Assembly (NCBI GenBank): GCA_031549345.1
Contig: JAVBPY010000006.1
Location: forward strand, 62,001 to 126,000
DNA: 64,000 nucleotides
From: CASFRF01 sp031549345
GTDB taxonomy: Bacteria; Verrucomicrobiota; Lentisphaeria; Victivallales; Victivallaceae
Reading direction: 5' to 3'
The notes below the pieces were generated by a model that ran no database searches, was not told the DNA's origin, and saw only the letters and a program-made list of their open reading frames with translations. Of this stretch, positions 16,985 through 24,600 are shown piece after piece (position 1 is the stretch's first letter; the number at the start of each line of letters is the position of its first letter). Position numbers and translations under genes: made by a program.

Positions 16985-18067
16985 ATGAATTCACGGGAGC
17001 GTGTCGAAAAAGCCATTGCGCACCGCTCCACGGACCGTGTTCCGGTGTTCATGTGGTTCCATCCCGACACGGCGGCGCGTCTGGCGGCGCTTCTCGAGAT
17101 TGCCCCGTCGGACGTCGGCACGGCGATGGGGAACGATGTTTCCCAGGGGTGGATCGGGAACAACTACGCCATGGAAGGCATTGTTCATGATTGCGACGGG
17201 GAAGGGCACAGCGATTTCTGGGGCATTGAGTGGGAACGCCAGAACGGTTTCAACCAGATTGTGCGGAGTCCCTTGGCCGGAGTTCCCATTGCCTCGCTGG
17301 GCAGCTACCGTTTTCCGCACGACAAAATCCCCGACCTGGTGCGCGTTCTTGCTTCGAGCGTCCGCCGGGATGGGGATTTTTTTTCCGGCTGCGATGTTTC
17401 CCCGTGCGTATTCGAGCTTTTAAACCGCCTTTTCGGCATGGAGGAAACCATGCTTTGGATGGCGGAAAATCCGCCCGAATTTGCCGCGTTTGTTCAGCGC
17501 TTGATCGCGTTCAATGTGGATTTGGCGGAACAGGGGTGCGCGGCGCACCGCCCGGATTGGCTTTGGACGGGGGATGATGTCGGCGGCAGGAATGGCATGA
17601 TGATTTCTCCGGAGATGTGGCGGGAGCAGGTCAAACCGGGGCTCCGCCAGATCGTTGAAGTCGGGTTGCGCCGGCATATTCCTGTGGCGTTTCACTCCTG
17701 CGGCGCAATCCGCCCGATCATTCCCGATTTGATCGAAATCGGCATTTCCGTCCTGAATCCGATCCAGACGGGCTGTCCGGGCATGGATCCCTTTGAATTG
17801 AAGAACGACTTCGGCAAAGAGTTGACGTTTATGGGGGGAGTGGATACCATCGACCTTCTCCCGAACGGCAGCGTGAACGATGTGCGCGATACGACGCGCG
17901 CCCTGATCGACCACATGGCTTCCAACGGCGGCTATATTCTCGCCGCATCGCACACGGTTGCGCCGGAAACGCCGTTGAACAATATTTTCGCCATGTACAA
18001 CGAAGCCGGAATTTCACGCGAAGAAATTTTCGATCGCGCCGCGGACCTGCGGCACGATCAAGCCTGA
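16985..18067 (+). CDS. Uroporphyrinogen decarboxylase-like (corrinoid methyltransferase-type) protein
   Basis: 360 residues of the UROD superfamily. It starts NSRERVEKAIAHRSTDRVPV, the standard opening of catabolic UROD-like proteins rather than HemE. A zinc-type motif H237-S-C239 (HSCGAIRPIIPDL) followed by TGC resembles the H-x-C metal site of MtaA/MtbA methyltransferases. The C-terminus has GGVDTIDLLPNGSVNDVRD and GGYILAASHTV. The family moves methyl groups to or from corrinoid proteins in O- and N-demethylation; no corrinoid protein gene is adjacent, so the substrate is unknown. Three bases after the mutase, likely co-transcribed. Its stop codon forms part of the 4-base repeat flanking the next inverted repeat. 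Confidence 0.82.
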   Translation: MNSRERVEKAIAHRSTDRVPVFMWFHPDTAARLAALLEIAPSDVGTAMGNDVSQGWIGNNYAMEGIVHDCDGEGHSDFWGIEWERQNGFNQIVRSPLAGVPIASLGSYRFPHDKIPDLVRVLASSVRRDGDFFSGCDVSPCVFELLNRLFGMEETMLWMAENPPEFAAFVQRLIAFNVDLAEQGCAAHRPDWLWTGDDVGGRNGMMISPEMWREQVKPGLRQIVEVGLRRHIPVAFHSCGAIRPIIPDLIEIGISVLNPIQTGCPGMDPFELKNDFGKELTFMGGVDTIDLLPNGSVNDVRDTTRALIDHMASNGGYILAASHTVAPETPLNNIFAMYNEAGISREEIFDRAADLRHDQA

Positions 18068-18068
18068 T

Positions 18069-18125
18069 GGGCACCTCTTATAATTGCATGTCTTGGACAA
18101 AAAACACGCCTTATTAGAGGTGCCC
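18069..18125. repeat. 57-bp inverted-repeat element with flanking TGAT, MITE-like
   Basis: Ends are a 15-bp inverted repeat with one mismatch (GGGCACCTCTTATAA and TTATTAGAGGTGCCC), separated by 27 bases. The element is bounded on both sides by TGAT (18065-18068 and 18126-18129), which looks like a target-site duplication. It could be a non-autonomous transposon remnant, or alternatively a hairpin terminator for the UROD-like gene, since ATTTTTC follows. No transposase is present in the window. Confidence 0.5.
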
Positions 18126-18157
18126 TGATTTTTCAAATCATAACACGAGATGAAGAA

Positions 18158-20341
18158 ATGCCGAAAAAATCCCCCCTTCAGTATGTAGATCCCACCCTTG
18201 GCGTAGGACGCGGTAATTGTTTGATCGGCCCGTATCGCCCCCTCGCGTTGGTGCGCGTGGGCCCGGATTGCGACGGTGCGATTCCGTCGACCACCGGGTA
18301 TACCACCGGGAAACCGGTGATCGGATTCAGCCATCTTCATATGTCCGGAACCGGCGGTATCGGGCGGTACGGCAACATCCGGCTGATGCCTTTTACGGGC
18401 GACATCCGTACCTACGACGTGGTTCCGTTTTTTCAGCCTCCGTTCGCCCGGAGTGTGGATGCGGTTCTTGCGGACGAATCGGCGCGCGTGGGGTATTACC
18501 GCGCACGGCAGGCGGCGTTCGGCGTAGGGATCGAGCTGACCTCCTCCGAGCACGTGGGTGTGCACCGCTATCGTTTCGACGCGGGCGAAGCGAAATTGAT
18601 GATCGACGTCGGCGCGACCATCCGCAAAATGCTTGCCCCCCCCGGAGAGCGCTGCTTGTTCCAGGATTGGGAACAATGTCCCGTGTCCACCGGCGGTTAT
18701 CTGGAAATGGTCGGCGCGCGGACGCTCCGCGGACGCGGCGATTTTCGCGGAGGATGGGGCAACTTCGCGCCGCACAGCGTGTATTTCCAAATCGAATTCG
18801 ATCAACCGATCCGGAAGGCTTATTGGGCCAATGCACACGGGGTGGTCCCGGCGGGAATTATGAAAACGGTTCAAGGCGAACGTTGCCACGGCGTGTTCGA
18901 TTTTGGCGCCGTCGCCGAACTGAACTGCCGCGTTGGCATCTCGATGGTTTCAGTCGCCAATGCCGAAGGGTATCTGCGCACGGAGTCGGACGGACAAAGT
19001 TTCGAGGATATCGTGCGTGGCACGGAACGTGCCTGGGAACGTATTTTTGAGCGCTATTCGCTGGAAGGCGGTACGGAGGAGGCGCATACTATTTTCAACA
19101 CCATGCTTTACCGGTTGTATTCCATGCCGGTGGATCTCGGCGTGGATCAGGAAAATCCCCTCTGGAAGTCGGGCGTGCGCGCCTTCGACAATTACTGCTG
19201 CTTGTGGGACAGCGTGCGGAACGCGAACAGCTATTTTACGCTGTTCGATCCCCTGCTCGCGCGGGATCTCATGAACAACCTCCTCGACATCGCCGAACAC
19301 TCCGACGGCTGGCTCCCTGATGCCTTCATCGCTAACCGCCATGCCTATATGCAGAGCGCCAACGCCGGTGCCGTTGTCTTCAGCGAGGCGGCAAGAAAAG
19401 GATTGGAGGGGGTCGATTACAGCAAAGCGCTCCGCTTCCTGCGGAAGGATAGCGAGGACGTTTCGCCGGACCCGATGGTCGCCGGGCGCTGGCTGGAAGA
19501 CTGGAAAAAACTCGGTTATCTTTCCACCAATATTCCCAAAGGAGGCGTCTCCCGGCACATCGAATACGCATTCTACGACTGGTGCGTCGCGCGTTTGGCG
19601 GAACAGCTTGGCGAAAAAGAAACCGCGAAAAACTACGATCGCTTCGCCGGACAGATATGGAACCTCTGGGAGCCGGATAAAAAGGTCTTTTTCGCCCGCT
19701 CCCCGGATGGAATGTTCGTCGAGGGGTTCAACCCCTGGCGGAGCGGCGTGGAAAGCTACAACGATAAACTCTGCTACGAATCCCCCTCCGTCGCCTGGGC
19801 CATGAGTGTATTTCACGATTTTCCCGGCTTGATCGAACGCCTCGGCGGCCCGGCTGGATTCCGTGAGCGTCTGGATTATTTGTTTGCGGAAAAAGTGTGG
19901 TACCTCAAGGAAACGATGATGCACATTCCGCACTTGTACACGCTCATCGGCGCCCCCGATTCAAGCGCCGAACGCGTTGCCGAAGCCCTGAAGGAAAGTT
20001 ATAAAGTGGATCGCAACGGTTTGCGTGATGACGAAGACTTCGGTTGCCAGAGCGGGTTTTATTTGTGGAATTCCGTGGGCCTTTATCCTGTGATCGGGCA
20101 CACGATATACTTCCTCACCCCGCCGCTTTTCGATACAATGACTCTTCGAACAGGCAGCGGAACATTGTCCGTTTCCGCCTGCCGGAAAGAAGGATCGCGC
20201 TACATCCAGGGCGTGAAGCTGAACGGAAAGACCCTCAACCGCGCTTGGCTCCGCCACGAGGAACTCTGCGGGGATGTCCGCCTGGAGTTTTTCCTTTGCG
20301 ATGTCCGTCCCGACTTCGGTCGCTCCGAATTGCCATTTTAA
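18158..20341 (+). CDS. GH92 family alpha-1,2-mannosidase, apparently cytoplasmic
   Basis: 727 residues, calcium-dependent exo-alpha-mannosidase family. Opens directly at the catalytic region (PLQYVDPTLGVGRGN ... FSHLHMSGTGGIGRYG), with the family motifs LWDSVRNANSYFTLFDP and, near the C-terminus, DDEDFGCQSGFYLWNSVGLYPV split as DDEDFGCQSGFYLWN and SVGLYPV. The start has no lipoprotein or secretion signal and no earlier in-frame start is available, although GH92 enzymes are usually exported; this suggests intracellular trimming of imported oligosaccharides. Purine-rich GAGATGAAG precedes the ATG. Close to a phosphomannomutase, which would suit mannose release followed by phosphorylation and isomerisation (inference). 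Confidence 0.9.
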   Translation: MPKKSPLQYVDPTLGVGRGNCLIGPYRPLALVRVGPDCDGAIPSTTGYTTGKPVIGFSHLHMSGTGGIGRYGNIRLMPFTGDIRTYDVVPFFQPPFARSVDAVLADESARVGYYRARQAAFGVGIELTSSEHVGVHRYRFDAGEAKLMIDVGATIRKMLAPPGERCLFQDWEQCPVSTGGYLEMVGARTLRGRGDFRGGWGNFAPHSVYFQIEFDQPIRKAYWANAHGVVPAGIMKTVQGERCHGVFDFGAVAELNCRVGISMVSVANAEGYLRTESDGQSFEDIVRGTERAWERIFERYSLEGGTEEAHTIFNTMLYRLYSMPVDLGVDQENPLWKSGVRAFDNYCCLWDSVRNANSYFTLFDPLLARDLMNNLLDIAEHSDGWLPDAFIANRHAYMQSANAGAVVFSEAARKGLEGVDYSKALRFLRKDSEDVSPDPMVAGRWLEDWKKLGYLSTNIPKGGVSRHIEYAFYDWCVARLAEQLGEKETAKNYDRFAGQIWNLWEPDKKVFFARSPDGMFVEGFNPWRSGVESYNDKLCYESPSVAWAMSVFHDFPGLIERLGGPAGFRERLDYLFAEKVWYLKETMMHIPHLYTLIGAPDSSAERVAEALKESYKVDRNGLRDDEDFGCQSGFYLWNSVGLYPVIGHTIYFLTPPLFDTMTLRTGSGTLSVSACRKEGSRYIQGVKLNGKTLNRAWLRHEELCGDVRLEFFLCDVRPDFGRSELPF

Positions 20342-20684
20342 GCGATGGGCAGGGAGAGTGGTGGGCCCTTTGCCCCCACACTCCCTCGGCGTTTTGCGGC
20401 GCAACAGGGGCTGAAATCCCCTGTACCCGTTGTATTATTCGGGGCGGGCCGAGGCGGGTGGGTTGGCGTGCTCATGGGGACCGCCCCGAAGGGATTCCGT
20501 AACACCGTTTCGTTCGGCACTCGCTTCCTGGGAACCTCGCACAAGGGCGCGCCCCTTGATGCGCCCGCCTTCCGGCGGGTTAAAGCTCCGCCACCCGCAA
20601 CGGCACACGAAGCCGCACCGCGGCTTCAAGTAAGCTGGTGGAAGCGCAGTACACTGCCCTCTCCTAATGAAGAAGACGGTTGTT
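20342..20684. other. GC-rich convergent intergenic region
   Basis: 343 bases between two converging genes. It holds copy B of the GGCGCAACAGGG repeat (20385-20420), a 6-bp hairpin CCCGCC/GGCGGG with loop TTCC (about 20565-20582), and an 8-bp hairpin GAAGCCGC/GCGGCTTC with loop ACC (about 20610-20630). The hairpins could end transcription from either side, although neither has a good T run. Short reading frames here show no conserved motif, and I see no gene. Confidence 0.5.
20385..20420 (+). repeat. Dispersed intergenic repeat, copy B
   Basis: Matches copy A at 9445-9480 at 28 of 36 positions without gaps, with the core GGCGCAACAGGG identical. Both lie in non-coding DNA after a C-rich run. 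Nature unknown. Confidence 0.4.
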
Positions 20685-21266
20685 TCAGCCGATTATTTTT
20701 CGCGCAAACGCAGCGGCTTTTGTGCGCATCTTGAGGTCGCTGCGCAGTTCGGCCGGTTCGGGGGAGCAGCTTCCGAAGTAGAGGACTTCCGGGGCCGGGA
20801 GTTCCAGGAAGGCGTTCATATCGCGCACCATGCCGATGGCGTTGCGGACGCCGCTGTCTTCTTCTGTGCCGCCGGAGGTGGCGATGAGGTCAATCCGTTT
20901 TCCGGTAAGCGCGGATACGATGGTGTCCCCCTGGTGCTTCATCAGGCAGAAGAAGCGGTCCACGAAAATTTTCAATTGCGCGGAAAGGCCGAAGAAGTAG
21001 ATGGGAGCACAGAGGACGATTCGGTCGAATTCCGGAAGTTTTGCCACGTTTTTGGCCACTTCGTCGTCCAGGACGCATTCGAATTCCGGAATCGCCTGGC
21101 AGGCATAGCAACTTATGCAGCCTTTGCCGACGCATTCCATGGAAGCGACGTCCATGATGGTTACTTCCGCTCCGAGGCGCGTCGCTTCCGCCGCCGCCGC
21201 TTCCAGCACTGCCACGGTGTTGCCGTTTTTGCGCGGAGAACCTTGGATAAACAGAATTTTCGGCAT
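20685..21266 (-). CDS. Iron-sulfur flavoprotein (NADPH-dependent FMN reductase fold)
   Basis: 193 residues, flavodoxin-like. Seen: FMN phosphate loop IQGSPRKNGNT at the N-terminus, the cysteine motif C-x2-C-x2-C-x7-C (CISCYACQ ... EC, near residues 47-61) as in Isf-type proteins that bind a [4Fe-4S] cluster next to FMN, then APIYFFGLSAQLKIFVDR and ATSGGTEEDSG. It probably transfers electrons between a cytoplasmic donor and an unknown acceptor. The frame is open far upstream, but GGAGGGAAAAATG fixes the start at 21266. Last gene of a dut-ygjP-isf run, 11 bases after ygjP. Confidence 0.85.
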   Translation of the reverse strand: MPKILFIQGSPRKNGNTVAVLEAAAAEATRLGAEVTIMDVASMECVGKGCISCYACQAIPEFECVLDDEVAKNVAKLPEFDRIVLCAPIYFFGLSAQLKIFVDRFFCLMKHQGDTIVSALTGKRIDLIATSGGTEEDSGVRNAIGMVRDMNAFLELPAPEVLYFGSCSPEPAELRSDLKMRTKAAAFARKIIG

Positions 21267-21277
21267 TTTTCCCTCCT

Positions 21278-21958
21278 TCATTCTTTGTTCCATGCTCGAA
21301 ATAAATATCCCTCTTCTTTCAGAAAGCGGGACGACTCCTCCCACGTCGGGCACAGCTCGGCGACAACGCGCCAGAATGCGTCCGAATGGTTCATCTCTTC
21401 CAAATGCGCCACTTCGTGCGCCGCTACGTAATCGATGGCTTCTTCCGGACACATCATCAGATTCCACGGAAAATGCAGCGCGCCGCCGGCGCTGCACGAT
21501 CCCCATCGCGTCGTTGCGCTGTTGATGGTTATTTTTGTGAGGGGAAGTCCCCGTTTTTGTGCGAGCGGTTCGCATTTTTTTTGCATGATCTCACGTGCCC
21601 TTGCCCGGTAAAAACGTTCCAGCTGGAGGCGGATTTCGTCCGGAGCCGTGCTTGAAACACGCAGTATTCCCGGCTCTATGCGGGCCCGTGCCGCCGGAGA
21701 AGGGGTTATTTCCAGGCGGAAAAGTTCGCCCAGGAAATAAAATTTTTCCCCTGCTTCAAAACGGTATTCCTGCGGCATTCCCCGTTCCCGCAACTTTTTC
21801 CGCCGTTCCTCGATCCATGGCTTCTGGGCGGCGACGAAACGCTGAACGGCGCTCCGTGACATCCCCAGCGGCGCGCGGACTTGCAGTTTTCCATCCGGGA
21901 GCATGCACAAAGAAAGACGTGTACGGCGCTCCGAAAAAATGATCTCATACTCTTCCAT
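21278..21958 (-). CDS. YgjP-like zinc metallopeptidase (DUF45)
   Basis: 226 residues. The signature is RWGSCSAGGALHFPWNLMM followed by P-E-E-A-I-D-Y-V, then HEVAHLEEMNHSDAFW, giving the HExxH-type zinc site with a third histidine in N-H-S. This matches the YgjP/DUF45 group of M48-like predicted metalloproteases, usually about 230 residues; their substrate is unknown. An in-frame TTG lies 18 bases upstream at 21976, but ATG 21958 is the ordinary start. No clear ribosome binding site is visible, so translation may be coupled to dut, whose stop is 18 bases upstream. Confidence 0.85.
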   Translation of the reverse strand: MEEYEIIFSERRTRLSLCMLPDGKLQVRAPLGMSRSAVQRFVAAQKPWIEERRKKLRERGMPQEYRFEAGEKFYFLGELFRLEITPSPAARARIEPGILRVSSTAPDEIRLQLERFYRARAREIMQKKCEPLAQKRGLPLTKITINSATTRWGSCSAGGALHFPWNLMMCPEEAIDYVAAHEVAHLEEMNHSDAFWRVVAELCPTWEESSRFLKEEGYLFRAWNKE

Positions 21959-21976
21959 GGTAATACAAGGCGGCAA

Positions 21977-22420
21977 TCAGTGTTTCCCGGAGCTGCCGAA
22001 GCCGCCTTCGCCGCGAAGGCTTTCCGCGAGTTCATCGACGCATTCAAGCGCGACGGCGGGGAGGGCGGCGATCACCATTTGGGCGATGCGTTCGCCGCGG
22101 CGGACGGAATATTCCTCCGGTCCAAGATTCAGCATGATTGCGCCGACTTCGCCGCGGTAACCGGCGTCGATGGTTCCCGGAGCATTTGTGAGTGTCAGGT
22201 TGTGTTTCAAGGCGAGGCCGCTGCGGGGACGCATTTGCGCTTCGTAACCGACGGGGAGTTCCAGCGAAAAACCCGTCGGAACGAGAACGCTCCGCCCCAC
22301 GGGGAGGAGAATGTCCGCGCGGCTGCGCACGTCGTAGGCCGCGTCGTCCCCGTGGGCCTTGGCCGGGAGGAGGTCGGTGCAGCCTTCGAGCATTTTGATC
22401 CGAACTTTTACCTTGTCCAT
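21977..22420 (-). CDS. dut: Deoxyuridine 5'-triphosphate nucleotidohydrolase
   Basis: Hydrolyses dUTP to dUMP and pyrophosphate, keeping uracil out of DNA and feeding thymidylate synthesis; trimeric cytoplasmic enzyme, 147 residues, normal length. All five motifs are visible: AAYDVRS, RPRSGLA, GTIDAGYRGEVG (with the catalytic aspartate), RIAQMVI and the glycine-rich tail RGEGGFGSSGK. AAGGAAT precedes the ATG at 22420. Divergent from ispF with overlapping -10 elements; first gene of the dut-ygjP-isf operon. Confidence 0.96.
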   Translation of the reverse strand: MDKVKVRIKMLEGCTDLLPAKAHGDDAAYDVRSRADILLPVGRSVLVPTGFSLELPVGYEAQMRPRSGLALKHNLTLTNAPGTIDAGYRGEVGAIMLNLGPEEYSVRRGERIAQMVIAALPAVALECVDELAESLRGEGGFGSSGKH

Positions 22421-22432
22421 GCTGAGAATTCC

Positions 22433-22483
22433 TTGTATTTTTCGTTTTCTCATGTACTGTACTGGTGATTGTGGACATTGCAA
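22433..22483. promoter_or_regulatory. Divergent dut / ispF promoters with overlapping -10 elements
   Basis: Plus strand: TTGTAT (22433-22438), 16 bases, TACTGT (22455-22460). Minus strand: TTGCAA (22478-22483), 16 bases, TACAGT (22456-22461 on the complement). The two -10 hexamers share five bases within GTACTGTAC, so polymerase can probably occupy only one at a time. Confidence 0.55.
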
Positions 22484-22504
22484 GCGTAAAAAGGGAGAAA
22501 CACA

Positions 22505-22981
22505 GTGCGGATTGGATACGGATACGATGTTCACCGCCTGGTTCCCGGAAGGAAGCTCACTCTTTGCGGCGTCGTAATTCCGCACGAAACGGGACTTCTT
22601 GGGCACAGCGACGCCGATGTGGCCACGCATGCGCTCATGGATGCGCTGCTCGGCGCCCTCGCCCTCGGCGATATCGGATTTTTTTTCCCCGATACGGATG
22701 TGGCGTTCAAGGGGGCCGACAGCATCCGCCTCCTGACGCTTCTTCTCGAACGGCCGGAATTTTCCGGCTGGAAGGTCGGTAACTGCGATATAACGATTCT
22801 TGCCGAACGCCCCAAACTCATGCCGTACCGCGACGCGATGCGGCAATGTCTTGCCGGGGCGCTTGCCGTCTCCCTTGACCGCGTTTCGGTCAAGGCCACC
22901 ACCACCGAAAAACTTGGCTTTACCGGGCGCGAGGAGGGCATCGCCGCCGCCGCCGTGGTATTGCTTGAATACCATCCCTGA
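22505..22981 (+). CDS. ispF: 2-C-methyl-D-erythritol 2,4-cyclodiphosphate synthase
   Basis: Fifth step of the MEP isoprenoid pathway: cyclises CDP-methylerythritol 2-phosphate, releasing CMP. 158 residues, normal. Seen: RIGYGYDVHRL (zinc ligands Asp and His), LLGHSDADVATHALMDALLG (third zinc ligand and active-site loop), DIGFFFPDTD, NCDITILAERPK, and VSVKATTTEKLGFTGREEGIA. Starts with GTG at 22505 after GGGAG. Separate from ispD, which is not in the window. Followed 16 bases later by a YggL-like gene. Confidence 0.96.
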   Translation: MRIGYGYDVHRLVPGRKLTLCGVVIPHETGLLGHSDADVATHALMDALLGALALGDIGFFFPDTDVAFKGADSIRLLTLLLERPEFSGWKVGNCDITILAERPKLMPYRDAMRQCLAGALAVSLDRVSVKATTTEKLGFTGREEGIAAAAVVLLEYHP

Positions 22982-22997
22982 ACGAAAAGGAGAAACA

Positions 22998-23318
22998 ATG
23001 AAAAGAAGAGCGCGTAAAAAACTGCATCTGAAAGAATTTCAGATGCTTGGATTTCAGTTTTCCGCCACGTACGCGGAACGCCCCGGCGAGGAGCTCGACG
23101 CGTTGGCGACAAAGATTCTGGAATGGCTCGACGAGATGGATATGAGTTGTTCCGGCACCATCGGCGACGTGGAGCTGGATCTCTTTGTCATCGCGGGCAT
23201 TGTCGGTTCCGGCGTGGAAGAGAAGCGCCAGGCGTTCATCGATTTCGCCCGGACTCTTCCCGGTTTGGAAAAGGCGGCGGGCGAGAATTTGATCGACGCC
23301 TTCTACGGCCCCTGCTGA
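22998..23318 (+). CDS. YggL-like (DUF469) small protein
   Basis: 106 residues. The opening RRARKKLHLKEFQMLGFQ and the acidic middle (MDMSCSGTIGDVELDLFVI) match the YggL/DUF469 family, whose E. coli member associates with the 50S ribosomal subunit. No signal or membrane segment. AAAAGGAGAAACA precedes the ATG, 16 bases after ispF, so they are probably co-transcribed. The frame is open upstream across ispF in another register, but that part is a shadow. Its molecular role is uncertain even in model organisms. Confidence 0.8.
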   Translation: MKRRARKKLHLKEFQMLGFQFSATYAERPGEELDALATKILEWLDEMDMSCSGTIGDVELDLFVIAGIVGSGVEEKRQAFIDFARTLPGLEKAAGENLIDAFYGPC

Positions 23319-23333
23319 ATAAATTAAGATTTA

Positions 23334-23360
23334 CCTCCCTTGCCGATCAAACAAGGGAGG
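23334..23360 (+). promoter_or_regulatory. Hairpin in leader of MFS gene
   Basis: Perfect 9-bp inverted repeat CCTCCCTTG/CAAGGGAGG with a 9-base loop, 13 bases before the MFS start. No T run follows, so it is not a standard terminator. Its 3' arm contains GGGAGG, but the likelier ribosome binding site is AAGGA at 23365. It may be a regulatory structure or processing site (inference). Confidence 0.4.
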
Positions 23361-23373
23361 CGCAAAGGATTCC

Positions 23374-24600
23374 ATGACTTCGACGCATCGAATGGTTTTC
23401 GGCCGCTACGACTATGCGGCCTTTTTTACGTTCGCCTCCTACGCGGGGTGTTCCATGATTTTGCCGCTTGTGCTCATTCCTCTCGCGGCGGATCTTCATT
23501 TTCCCTTGGCCGAAGGAGGCATGGGACAGGGAGGCGCACTCCAGGTGGGGCGCAGCATTCCCATGGTGCTTTCCATGCTTATTTGCGGCATGATTGCCGG
23601 ACGCTGGGGAAAGAGGAGGAGCCTCGGTGTTTCCGTCCTTCTGATGGGCCTTGGTATCTCGCTGGCGGCGCTGGCGCCGGGGTACGGGCTTCTTTTCGCA
23701 GCGGTCGTCGTCGCGGGGCTGGGCGAGGGGGTTGTGGAGGGATTGGCAACGCCTCTGGTTCAGGATTTTCACCCGGAGGAACCGGGGCGTTATATTAATG
23801 TTGCACATGCGTTCTGGTCCATCGGCCTCGTCGCCGTTACGTTGTTTGTCGGCTGGCTTTTGCTGAGAGGCGTGAGCTGGCGGACGCTGGCGCTTGGAAT
23901 CGGCGCACTGGCCCTGGTCCCGGCGGCGTTCCTCCTGCTCCCCACACGGAAATACCGGGGGCGCTTCAATCCCGCGGAGAAGAAGCTCTCCAGCGGACAG
24001 GTTTGGGGTCATTTTAAGGAAACCGTCCGGCAACCCCGGTTCTGGCTGTTCTTTTGGGCCATGTTCCTGGCGGGCGGGGGCGAATTCTGCCTCACGTTCT
24101 GGTGTCCGAGCTTTATCCGGCTGGTAACCGGCGGGAGCCCGTGGGACAGCGGGCTGGGGACGGCGTTCTTTGCGGGGGGAATGATTGCGGGGCGCATCGG
24201 CTCCGGGTTTCTTGTGCGCCAGCACAAGCTCTATGCGTTGGTTATGGTGTCGGCCCTTGTGGCGGTTGTGGCGAGTTTGTTCATTCCGTGGTGCGGCGAA
24301 TCCAAGCTGGCGTTGTTCGGCCTCCTGGCGGTTTCCGGCATTGCGACCGGGCCTTTTTGGCCGAGCATCCAGAGTTATTGCGTGGACCGGATTCCGACGG
24401 ACAGCACAATGATTTTCATTCTCCTATCCTGCGCCGGCGTTCCCGGTTGCGGCGTCTTCACCTGGGTGATGGGGCTTGTGGGGGATGCATGGGGGCTCCG
24501 CGTCGCGTTTTACCTTGTTCCGGCTTGCTTCCTGATCATGGGACTTCTTCTGCTCGCCGACCGTTTACTCAGCCCGCCGCCGCGATCAGCGGAGCTTTAA
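23374..24600 (+). CDS. Major facilitator superfamily transporter
   Basis: 408 residues with about 12 hydrophobic segments in two groups of six around a central loop near residue 195 (RKYRGRFNPAEKKL). The loop between segments 2 and 3 (GRWGKRRSLG) is a form of the MFS G-x-x-x-D/W-x-x-G-R-x-x family signature. Overall it resembles the FucP/sugar-type and tetracycline-like MFS groups, but the substrate cannot be read from sequence. AAGGA lies 5 bases before the ATG. Its 3' end overlaps convergent mraY by 15 bases. Confidence 0.85.
   Translation: MTSTHRMVFGRYDYAAFFTFASYAGCSMILPLVLIPLAADLHFPLAEGGMGQGGALQVGRSIPMVLSMLICGMIAGRWGKRRSLGVSVLLMGLGISLAALAPGYGLLFAAVVVAGLGEGVVEGLATPLVQDFHPEEPGRYINVAHAFWSIGLVAVTLFVGWLLLRGVSWRTLALGIGALALVPAAFLLLPTRKYRGRFNPAEKKLSSGQVWGHFKETVRQPRFWLFFWAMFLAGGGEFCLTFWCPSFIRLVTGGSPWDSGLGTAFFAGGMIAGRIGSGFLVRQHKLYALVMVSALVAVVASLFIPWCGESKLALFGLLAVSGIATGPFWPSIQSYCVDRIPTDSTMIFILLSCAGVPGCGVFTWVMGLVGDAWGLRVAFYLVPACFLIMGLLLLADRLLSPPPRSAEL

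Noticed and set aside
18077..18082. TATAAT inside the inverted-repeat element as a GH92 promoter
   Set aside because: No acceptable -35 lies 16-18 bases upstream on the plus strand; kept only as part of the repeat.
20342..20740. Several 60-130 codon open frames in the convergent gap after GH92
   Set aside because: They overlap one another on both strands, have no conserved motif, and some run into the flavoprotein gene in antisense.
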